64,000 bases of DNA from positions 4,036,501-4,100,500 of the forward strand of contig NZ_JAUFPZ010000002.1 in NCBI RefSeq assembly GCF_030409505.1. The letters are read 5' to 3'. Numbering within the stretch: position 1 is the first letter of the stretch; each line of letters begins with the position of its first letter. Origin of the DNA: Zunongwangia endophytica. GTDB lineage: Bacteria; Bacteroidota; Bacteroidia; Flavobacteriales; Flavobacteriaceae. Positions 56,681 to 64,000 of the stretch are shown piece by piece. The notes beneath the pieces were generated by a model. The model made no database searches and was not told where the DNA came from. It saw nothing but the letters and a program-made list of their open reading frames with translations. Position numbers and translations under genes: made by a program.

Positions 56681-56688
56681 CAAAGGTA
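56681..56688 (-). promoter_or_regulatory. -7 box of the desaturase gene
   Basis: The minus strand reads TACCTTTG, about 20 bases before the ATG at 56660. TTTCG about 15-20 bases upstream is a weak -33. Confidence 0.45.
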
Positions 56689-56763
56689 AAATATTAAACT
56701 TTCGAAACGAATTAAATAGTCACTTTAATACTAAATTTCTAATTTTGTTTAAAAATAAATCAG

Positions 56764-57393
56764 TTGGAATTAATAAGGAAATATTTTGACGGACTTAGTC
56801 CGCAGCAAATTGCTCATTTCGAACAATTAGAAGATCTTTATAAAGATTGGAATCTTAAAATTAACGTGGTAAGTAGAAAGGATATAGATGAATTATATTT
56901 ACGTCACGTTTTACATTCTTTAGGAATAGCGAAAGTTCAAAAATTCAATCCAAATTCTAACATTCTTGATGTAGGTACAGGCGGTGGATTTCCTGGAATT
57001 CCAATGGCCATACTTTTTCCTGAAACTAATTTCCATTTAGTGGATTCTATTGGGAAAAAAATGAAAGTTGTAGAAGAAGTCGCAGCTGGTTTAGGATTGC
57101 AGAACGTGAAAACAACGAACGATAGGGTTGAGAATGTTGATGGACATTACGATTTTATTATAAGTAGAGCAGTAGCGGCCATGCCAACTTTTGTAAGATG
57201 GACCAAGGGGAAAATTGCTAAAAAAAATAATCATGACCTTAAAAACGGAATATTGTATTTAAAAGGTGGTGATTTATCTGAAGAGCTTAATGATTATCAA
57301 ACTGCGAAAATATACAATCTAACAGATTATTTTGAAGAAGATTTCTTCGAGACAAAAAAGGTGGTTCATTTACCACTAAAATATAAAGGATAA
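56764..57393 (+). CDS. rsmG: 16S rRNA (guanine-527-N7)-methyltransferase
   Basis: A 209-residue enzyme, with SAM motif NILDVGTGGGFPGIPMAILFP near 65 and family segments DLYKDWNLKINVVSRKD and DFIISRAVAAMPTFVRW. It starts with TTG at 56764, the first codon that gives the family N-terminus. It forms m7G527 in the 530 loop of 16S rRNA. A strong terminator follows directly on the stop. Confidence 0.94.
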   Translation: MELIRKYFDGLSPQQIAHFEQLEDLYKDWNLKINVVSRKDIDELYLRHVLHSLGIAKVQKFNPNSNILDVGTGGGFPGIPMAILFPETNFHLVDSIGKKMKVVEEVAAGLGLQNVKTTNDRVENVDGHYDFIISRAVAAMPTFVRWTKGKIAKKNNHDLKNGILYLKGGDLSEELNDYQTAKIYNLTDYFEEDFFETKKVVHLPLKYKG

Positions 57394-57424
57394 AAAAAAG
57401 TGGAGCTATTAGCTCCACTTTTTT
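57392..57424. terminator. Intrinsic terminator after rsmG
   Basis: AGTGGAGCT/AGCTCCACT (57399-57407 with 57411-57419) with A- and T-tracts. It can also serve the SprB-like gene. Confidence 0.92.
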
Positions 57425-57467
57425 ATTGGCACCGCCAAAGGGTTTAATACCCCGAGGTAGTTTACTT
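57423..57467 (-). repeat. Interspersed 3'-end element, short copy
   Basis: Same ends as 6463-6562: minus strand AAGTAAACTACCTCGGGG, then TATTAAACCC, then TTGGC-GGT-GCCAA hairpin and AATAA. The middle is absent. It begins about ten bases after the stop of the SprB-like gene, directly ahead of the terminator. Confidence 0.6.
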
Positions 57468-57477
57468 CTATCTAAAA

Positions 57478-60400
57478 TTATTTTCGGACAAACTTCATAT
57501 TGGTTATTCCTCTTTCAGTATAAATTTTAAGAATATAAACCGCGCTACTCATATCTTTTTCTAGCGGAACATAAATTTTATTTTTCAACTCAATATTATT
57601 GAATTCCTTGATAAAACTACCATTAATACCATAAAGTAAAATCCTGTCTATATTTATGAGTTCTGGATTTTCAATAAAAACGGCATCATCATCACGTAAG
57701 TATACAATTTGGAATTTTCCGGTTAAATTACTGACATCTTCTTCTGGCACTTCAGGAGCTTCAGGTTTTTCAACATCATCTATAGCTTCATCTTCATCTG
57801 GGTCACTTTCTGTTTCCTCATCTTCATTATCTTCATCTGGATCACTATCCGTTTCTTCATCTTCATTATCTACAGGATCCTGATTATCATCGGTATCGCC
57901 TACTTCTTCTTCCTGATCGTTTTCCTCTTCATCTACGTCATTTTCCGTCTTCTGAAAAGTTATGGCAAATCTGTTGGAGTAATATCCACTATCGATAGTT
58001 GCAACGTATTTTTCAGCTTTTAAATCATAATAGGTACTATCTGCTCGATCCATAAGATAAATTTTCTTTTCTGAAGAAATATTCTCTAAAGTATCTATTT
58101 CAATATAAAATTCGGTATTAGATCGAACAATGACACCGAGATCTAAAACCCGGTCATTATTGAAATCTGGCACGCCCTGTATTACCAATGCCTGGTCGTC
58201 CATTAGCCAAAACATATCTTCATTTTGCATATCATAAAGAGGAGCATCGTAACCAAGGTCGAATTGAGAGGTCGCATTTTTATCTGCACCTACAACGATT
58301 TGTCTGTACATTCCTCCCGGAGACTTATAATTCAGTCGAATTTTTTCTCTGTTATCTTCTTGTGCCGCAGTTTTATTCTGAGCTATTTTCTTGGAAACAT
58401 TTTCAGGTTTCAAGAATAGAGATTGCACAGAATTTGATTCTTTTGCAAAAACACGTTGAGAATTGTTGAATAAAATATCACCTTCGCTCAATGTAATATT
58501 ACCACTGTTTCGTGAGTTTAGAAAGCTATTCACAAAAAATCCCTGTCCTACTGGAATATACCTACCCGGTTTTCTATTACTTTGAGAATTATTTGCATTA
58601 ATAAGTTCATCTGTCGCTACGGCAGGAACACTTCCTATTAAATTTAGCGTAGCATAACCACCTATATAATCCTGTAAATAATGGGAGTTACTTTGTCCAA
58701 AATGATCCCAAAAATAGATAGCTCCATTAAAAAGGTTCTGTTCTCCATTAGCTCCGTTCACAGAATTCTTATCCAGATTGTCCAAAATGAATTGTTGTCC
58801 ATCTATAGCTGAAGGATATGGATTTCCTATTAAGAATGTTTCCTGAGGTTTAATATGAAGTTTAATGTCTCCATTATTAGGTAAACCAACAAATGTATAA
58901 TTATGAGAAGAAAAAATATCAACGCTACCCGAGGTTCCTTTCATAGTATAGCCTTCTCCAGATTCCAATTTTGTGTTTTCGCGTATCTGGCTCCATCCCG
59001 CATAACCAGAAGTTCTATGAAATCTATTTAACCAATAGGTACTAACTCTTGTTAATCCTGAATAATTCTTTGAATCTGCCCAGGTAAATTGATATTTAAA
59101 AGAAATATCTCGCACTTGCTCTGGATCTTTCCCATCCTTAAGAACATCAGCAATAGTGAATCCTGAGTTTGGAGAGTTTGTACTAACTGGAGAAGACCAA
59201 TAATTATAATTGTAAGAATTTGCAGTACCCTGTTGATCTCTATGAATAACTCCTTTGCTTTCTGGATCTAAAATACTTCCTTCAGTTTGGATAAGTTGAG
59301 ACTCTCCGTTTAAGTCTATTATCCCATTCAGTTTTAGGTAATCTGTTATAATTAATGGGTTTCCTGTACCTCCTTCAGTAGGATTTGTTCCAGTCATCTT
59401 AAACGTGCCGGAATTAGAGATTAGTCCCAGTAATTGTAGAGGTTTTGTTGAATTAGAGTGAGGGTAAAATATATCGTTCGAAATCTCAACAATATTCCAA
59501 TCTATGGTAGTTTGTCCATCTATACCATAACTTCCAGGAACTTTCCAAACTTCCCGTTCAGAAACTTTACTATCATTCACCGTAGGAGGTAAAAACCATG
59601 TGGTTTGATTTGTCCAATCTTGATTTTCTTCATTCAAAATATAAGGAGTAGGAGCTGTATTCTCCTGCGTTGAGGTAATATTTCGAATTAAACCGTTGCT
59701 ATGATTGCCGGTAATCTCAGGAGTTAATCCTTCAGCAATTGCTTCAGGGTTACCTTTTAATTGATAATAGGCTTCAAGATTATTCCAATTTAAAGTACCG
59801 GGAACATCTACAGGTATAACATTTCCACGCAGTGGATTACTTGCTACCGCTATACTCTGATTCATCAAAAAGCGTAGCTGTTTTTCAGTTAGGCTTTTAT
59901 TCCAAATTCTTAATTCTTCAATCCAACCATCAAAGTAATTAGAAGGAACATCAGGTTGATCGCTATCATATATTGCACCTATAATAAATGGATGCGGTAC
60001 ATTGCCCGGAAGATTTGCGCTTTTATTAGCAACAGGAATACCATCTACATATAATCTGATATTTGCATCTTTATAAATAACTGCAATGTGGTGCCATGTG
60101 TCCTCTTTAATTTTATAAGATGTAGAAACCGAATTTCCATTCCACCTAAAAGTTGGAGAACCTGAATTGATTACAAAATCATATCCGCCACTATTTAGGT
60201 TTTTAATATCTCGCTTTGCAAGAATTGTTTTTAGTCCTACGTTATTTTCAGATTTGATCCATGCCTCAATAGTAAATCCTTCTTTATCGTGCATATCAAA
60301 AGAATCGCCAATTAAGATATGATCATCTATCCCATCAAAATCTAAGCTGTTGCAATTCGCAGAAATTGTAAGATTAAGCTCGTCGTAATTCGAACAGTTT

Positions 60401-63400
60401 TCATTAAAAACAGTCCATCTTAAAACATACTGCCCTTCATCTCCAATAAACTTTGTATTTGGATCGGTAGGGTCTACAAAATTAAAATTCGAAGGTCCGC
60501 TAACTACGCTCCAAATACCTGAGCCAAATTCTGGTGTATTTGCCTCCAGAGTAGTCTGGTAATAGCCGCAGCCAAGAACTTCATCCTCTCCGGTAATAGC
60601 ATTAGTTAACGGCGCAGGATCATCTATGCTAATGCTGCGAATTGCCTGACACTGATTGGCGTCGATAACAGTTATAGTGTAATCTCCCGGTTCAAGATTT
60701 TCTAATGTTTTAGTTGTAGAACCAGAGGCATCATTCCAGAGATATTCATAGGCTGTGCTTTCGTCTTCACTCTTAGGTGTTCCTCCCAATGGATTTACAG
60801 TAACTGTGCCTTTTTCACCAGGGCAAACTGGTTGCTGAATTTCAAAATTCATTGTAATCGGCGAATCTGGCTGAGTAATTACTACGGAAGGAATTTTAAA
60901 AACAGATCCTTCAGAATCTTTCACCCAAACATCATAATCGCCTGCCTTTAGTATTTCAAATAAGTTTTCTTTTTGATATCCAGCATTTTCATTGGTAATA
61001 CTATAGCTATAAGGAGCCCTCCCGCCAGAAGCCTGAACCTGAATTGTTCCCAATTCAGAATCGAAGCATTCTAGTTTATTCGGCGTTGCTTTAGCATATA
61101 AAGGCGTAAAAATAATTTCTTGATTATTGGTAGAGAAGCATTTAGATTTACTACTTTGTCCACATGCATTTTTCTTATTATTCGAAAAAGTCAAATAAAT
61201 ATTATCAACCGACACTTCATCTCCACATTGATAATTAATGGGGATAGTTTTGGCATTCGCAGGTATACCTTCTTTTTCATAAAAACACCCAAATTCTCTT
61301 TTAATCGTTGTGTTACCGGTCTCTAAACTTTTTACACTATAGGTAAACTCGGTATATAGAGAATAGCGTGTTGCACTCTGGTCTAATTCAACGTAAATAT
61401 ATTTTTGATCTCCGTTACTGCAATTTTCAGATGTAATTCTTTTTCCTGAAGAATCACCAATATAATATCCTGCAATTCCGAAATCATTCGATCCACAATT
61501 ATCTACATAACATTCACCAACATATTGTTGATATATAAAATCACGGCTAAACCCTTCTGCATCGGTAACAGTAAGCGTTATATTTCGGTTTCCTTCTGAT
61601 GGATAGCTCACTCTGTGAGAACCCAAACCGGTATTGGTGGTGTAAGTTCCATCGGTATCGAAGTCCCAACTGTATGAATACGGAGGAACTCCGCCAAAAG
61701 CTGTATTATTCGCTACTTCGAAATAACTCACACGTACATTATTATCTCCTTCACAAATTGAAGTAGGTAAAACTTCAGCCTTCAATATTTCATTAATAAC
61801 AACATCTACTACTTCGCTACATCCATTTTTATCGAAAACACTAAGAGTATAATTGCCAGCAGCGAGATTAGTTGCTTTCTTGGTTGTAGCGATAATGGTA
61901 GAACTTCCAGAAGATCTCCATTCATAAGTATAGCCCGGTGTTCCTCCCGATGGATTAGCGTCTGCACTCCCTGTTTTTGAGTCGTAAACCATCGTTCTCG
62001 TAGTGCTAACTGATACAGTAACCGGCTCACTTGGTTCGCTTATAACGATATTTTCTGCAATTATCTTTTGGCAGTCTATGCTGTTTTTATCTCTTAATTT
62101 TAAAGTATAAATTCCTTTTGGAAGATTTGGAAAAGATGCAGAATCAGACCAATTCAATCCGTTATCGATACTATATTGAAAAGACTCACTTCCTCCAGAG
62201 ACTCCAGTAAATGAGATGCTACCTGAATTCTCAGCAAAGCAGTTGACATTCTTTTTTTGAAAATTAGAAATAATTTCTGCTGGCTCTGTAATAGTTACAT
62301 TTTGTTGCAAAGCACAAGCATTTCTATCTTTTATAAATACTGTATAATCACCAGCAGGTAAGCCAGAAAAAGTTTTGTCGGTTTGAAAGTTGGTGTTATC
62401 TATAGAGTACTCGAAAGGAGCTGTTCCGCCATCAATTTGTCCTACCGTAATAACTCCGTTTGAAGCTCCATAACAATTGATATTTGTGACAGATGGAGAA
62501 GATGCGCTGATGATATCTGGTTGCGATATCTGAATGACTTGTTGAATAATACATCCATTATTATCAATAACACTAAAATTATATGTGCCAGCAGAAATAT
62601 TGCTGAATTTTTTGTTAGGCTGGTAAGTATTTCCATCTATAGAATATTGATAAGGTGCTGTTCCACCCGAAACTGTCCCTGCGGAAATACTTCCGTCATT
62701 TCCACCAAAGCAAGAAACATTTGCGGAATTTGGAGCCGTCATTTCCAACTGTTCTGGTTGTGAAATTTCAATAGTTGCTGAAATCGAACAATTATTTTGA
62801 TCACGAACGGTCAACGTATAATTACCTGCCGATAAGTACTCAAAGCTCGAGGCTGAAGAAAAATCACTTCCATTTATCGAATATTGATAAGGCGTTGTTC
62901 CTCCGGAAACGGTTCCTGCGGAAATGCTTCCATCGTTTCCACTAAAACAAGAAACATTTGTGGAATTCGGAGCCGTCATTTCAAGTTGAGCTGGCTGCTT
63001 AATTTCAATATTCGTTGAAATCGAACAATTATTTTGGTCACGCACGGTCAACGTATAATTCCCTGCCGAAAGATTATCGAAGTTGGATTCCGTAGAAAAG
63101 TCAGTTCCATTTATCGAATATTGATAGGGCGCTGTTCCTCCCGAAACATTACCTGCGGAAATGCTTCCATCATTTCCACCAAAACAAGAAACATTAGTTG
63201 AATTCGGAGCCGTCATTTCGAGTTGTTCCGGTTGGGTAATTTCAATATTTGCTGAAATTGAACAATTATTTTGATCACGAACAGTTAGAGTATAATTTCC
63301 CGCTGTTAGATTATCGAAGTTGGATTCCGTAGAAAAGTCAGATCCGTTTATCGAATATTGATAAGGTGCCGTGCCACCGGAAATTGTCCCTGCGGAAATG

Positions 63401-63999
63401 CTTCCATTATTTCCACCAAAACAGGAAACGTTTGTGGAATTCGGCGCAGTCATTTCCAACTGTTCCGGTTGTGTAATTTCAATATTTGCTGAAATCGAAC
63501 AATTATTTTGATCACGCACCGTCAAGGTGTAATTCCCCGCTGTTAGATTATCAAAATTTGCTTCCGTAGAAAAGTTAGTTCCATCAATCGAATATTGATA
63601 AGGCGCTGTTCCGCCGGAAATTGTTCCTGCGGAAATACTTCCGTCGTTTCCACCAAAACATGAAACGTTAGTGGAATTCGGAGCGGTCATTTCGAGTTGT
63701 TCCGGTTGTGAAATTTCAATATTTGCTGAAATCGTACAATTATTTTGATCGCGAACGGTCAAGGTATAATTCCCTGCGGATAAATCTTCAAAGGTTGAAG
63801 CTGAAGAAAAATCACTTCCATTTATCGAATATTGATAAGGCGCTGTTCCGCCAGAAGTTGTCCCTGCGGAAATGCTTCCATCGTTTCCACCAAAACAAGA
63901 AACGTTTGTGGAATTCGGAGCCATCATTTCTAGTTGATCTGGCTGCGTAATTTCAATAGTTGTAGAAATCGAACAATTATTTTGATCACGAACGGTCAA
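57478..63999 (-). CDS. Giant SprB-repeat cell-surface protein with type IX sorting domain, N-terminus beyond the window
   Basis: The last 2,173 residues of a surface adhesin of the SprB kind, which in gliding flavobacteria runs along the cell on the gliding track. From the N-terminal side: about six near-identical SprB repeats of 79 residues, three diverged ones, a PKD-like domain (YSWDFDTDGTY), a Cys-bearing region of unknown kind, two more SprB-like repeats, a LamG/concanavalin domain (NSLDFDGIDDHILIGD, WHHIAVIYKDANIRLYVDG) coded at about 59.85-60.35 kb, long beta-rich linker, an Asp/Glu tract coded at about 57.75-57.95 kb, and a type A sorting domain ending VYILKIYTERGITNMKFVRK. PorT in this window would help export it. 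Confidence 0.9.
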   Translation of the reverse strand: MTVRDQNNCSISTTIEITQPDQLEMMAPNSTNVSCFGGNDGSISAGTTSGGTAPYQYSINGSDFSSASTFEDLSAGNYTLTVRDQNNCTISANIEISQPEQLEMTAPNSTNVSCFGGNDGSISAGTISGGTAPYQYSIDGTNFSTEANFDNLTAGNYTLTVRDQNNCSISANIEITQPEQLEMTAPNSTNVSCFGGNNGSISAGTISGGTAPYQYSINGSDFSTESNFDNLTAGNYTLTVRDQNNCSISANIEITQPEQLEMTAPNSTNVSCFGGNDGSISAGNVSGGTAPYQYSINGTDFSTESNFDNLSAGNYTLTVRDQNNCSISTNIEIKQPAQLEMTAPNSTNVSCFSGNDGSISAGTVSGGTTPYQYSINGSDFSSASSFEYLSAGNYTLTVRDQNNCSISATIEISQPEQLEMTAPNSANVSCFGGNDGSISAGTVSGGTAPYQYSIDGNTYQPNKKFSNISAGTYNFSVIDNNGCIIQQVIQISQPDIISASSPSVTNINCYGASNGVITVGQIDGGTAPFEYSIDNTNFQTDKTFSGLPAGDYTVFIKDRNACALQQNVTITEPAEIISNFQKKNVNCFAENSGSISFTGVSGGSESFQYSIDNGLNWSDSASFPNLPKGIYTLKLRDKNSIDCQKIIAENIVISEPSEPVTVSVSTTRTMVYDSKTGSADANPSGGTPGYTYEWRSSGSSTIIATTKKATNLAAGNYTLSVFDKNGCSEVVDVVINEILKAEVLPTSICEGDNNVRVSYFEVANNTAFGGVPPYSYSWDFDTDGTYTTNTGLGSHRVSYPSEGNRNITLTVTDAEGFSRDFIYQQYVGECYVDNCGSNDFGIAGYYIGDSSGKRITSENCSNGDQKYIYVELDQSATRYSLYTEFTYSVKSLETGNTTIKREFGCFYEKEGIPANAKTIPINYQCGDEVSVDNIYLTFSNNKKNACGQSSKSKCFSTNNQEIIFTPLYAKATPNKLECFDSELGTIQVQASGGRAPYSYSITNENAGYQKENLFEILKAGDYDVWVKDSEGSVFKIPSVVITQPDSPITMNFEIQQPVCPGEKGTVTVNPLGGTPKSEDESTAYEYLWNDASGSTTKTLENLEPGDYTITVIDANQCQAIRSISIDDPAPLTNAITGEDEVLGCGYYQTTLEANTPEFGSGIWSVVSGPSNFNFVDPTDPNTKFIGDEGQYVLRWTVFNENCSNYDELNLTISANCNSLDFDGIDDHILIGDSFDMHDKEGFTIEAWIKSENNVGLKTILAKRDIKNLNSGGYDFVINSGSPTFRWNGNSVSTSYKIKEDTWHHIAVIYKDANIRLYVDGIPVANKSANLPGNVPHPFIIGAIYDSDQPDVPSNYFDGWIEELRIWNKSLTEKQLRFLMNQSIAVASNPLRGNVIPVDVPGTLNWNNLEAYYQLKGNPEAIAEGLTPEITGNHSNGLIRNITSTQENTAPTPYILNEENQDWTNQTTWFLPPTVNDSKVSEREVWKVPGSYGIDGQTTIDWNIVEISNDIFYPHSNSTKPLQLLGLISNSGTFKMTGTNPTEGGTGNPLIITDYLKLNGIIDLNGESQLIQTEGSILDPESKGVIHRDQQGTANSYNYNYWSSPVSTNSPNSGFTIADVLKDGKDPEQVRDISFKYQFTWADSKNYSGLTRVSTYWLNRFHRTSGYAGWSQIRENTKLESGEGYTMKGTSGSVDIFSSHNYTFVGLPNNGDIKLHIKPQETFLIGNPYPSAIDGQQFILDNLDKNSVNGANGEQNLFNGAIYFWDHFGQSNSHYLQDYIGGYATLNLIGSVPAVATDELINANNSQSNRKPGRYIPVGQGFFVNSFLNSRNSGNITLSEGDILFNNSQRVFAKESNSVQSLFLKPENVSKKIAQNKTAAQEDNREKIRLNYKSPGGMYRQIVVGADKNATSQFDLGYDAPLYDMQNEDMFWLMDDQALVIQGVPDFNNDRVLDLGVIVRSNTEFYIEIDTLENISSEKKIYLMDRADSTYYDLKAEKYVATIDSGYYSNRFAITFQKTENDVDEEENDQEEEVGDTDDNQDPVDNEDEETDSDPDEDNEDEETESDPDEDEAIDDVEKPEAPEVPEEDVSNLTGKFQIVYLRDDDAVFIENPELINIDRILLYGINGSFIKEFNNIELKNKIYVPLEKDMSSAVYILKIYTERGITNMKFVRK

Positions 64000-64000
64000 G
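62690..64000 (-). repeat. Tandem array of 237-bp coding repeats
   Basis: The anchor word caattattttg recurs at 62789, 63026, 63263, 63500, 63737 and 63974, always 237 bases apart. Each unit encodes one SprB repeat, such as SCFGGNDGSISAGT and AGNYTLTVRDQNNC. Units are near-identical, so recent duplication or gene conversion is likely. The array continues beyond the right edge. Confidence 0.93.

Noticed and set aside
63708-63950. 80-codon frame on the plus strand in the SprB repeats
   Set aside because: Antisense shadow of the repeat coding frame; many such frames arise because the units are alike.
62690-64000. Regular repeats at the right edge as a possible CRISPR array
   Set aside because: The 237-base period is a whole number of codons in one long reading frame with no short repeat/spacer alternation; it encodes SprB repeats.

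Overview
The window is a chromosomal segment of a marine-type member of the Flavobacteriaceae (Bacteroidota), close in character to Zunongwangia, Gramella or Salegentibacter; the genus is inferred, not shown. The evidence is the AT-rich sequence, Bacteroidota-type -7 boxes (TAnnTTTG) just ahead of many starts, weak Shine-Dalgarno sites, a short primary sigma factor, SusD/HTCS polysaccharide-utilisation genes, the type IX secretion protein PorT, a lipoprotein TamA homologue (TamL), and a giant SprB-repeat protein with a type IX sorting domain.

Layout. 1-1.7 kb: a carotenoid operon start, with a MerR/B12-binding (CarH-like) regulator followed at once by crtI, which runs off the left edge. 1.7-15.3 kb: mostly housekeeping genes (DUF481 barrel, tRNA-Leu and two tRNA-Lys, aroK, PRTase, S4 protein, FKBP lipoprotein, split transketolase, tgt, lptF/G, accA, dnaB, yjbQ). 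15.35-32.8 kb: a carbohydrate locus with an esterase, DUF4861, a truncated HTCS regulator, a truncated SusD, a BNR-type lyase/rhamnosidase, GH88, GH2, GH16, a DUF2264-like protein, four GH43 enzymes and a sugar/H+ symporter. The enzyme mix suggests a glucuronate-capped, galactose- and arabinose-rich plant glycan such as type II arabinogalactan. The head-to-head fusion of HTCS and SusD remnants near 18.35 kb shows that susC and the front halves of susD and the HTCS gene have been lost.

33-36.6 kb: ypdA, rpe, lplA and a BLUF blue-light receptor. 36.7-40.4 kb: a phenolic-acid cassette (AraC, PadC, metallo-hydrolase, SDR) lying between two direct copies (113 of 115 bases identical) of a structured, probably transcribed element. 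One copy begins at the rpoD stop codon. 40.4-57.4 kb: rpoD, pnp, rpsO, accD, fbaA, tamL, a SpoU methyltransferase, porT-ubiE, trkA-trkH, an aminotransferase, a desaturase and rsmG. 57.5-64 kb: the C-terminal 2,173 residues of an SprB-like adhesin, whose N-terminal side is built from near-identical 237-bp repeats that continue past the right edge.

The most notable items are: the duplicated RNA-like element with two hairpins carrying the same AGTGATGA loop; the padC cassette bounded by it; the CarH-like regulator with a pair of 15-bp palindromes 21 bp apart in its promoter; the broken polysaccharide locus; a homopolymer-dependent extension of the GH16 gene; a tRNA-guanine transglycosylase without its zinc cysteines; and a second interspersed element at 6.5 and 57.4 kb. 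No computation was run. Family names rest on recognised motifs, and coordinates were read from the sequence by eye.
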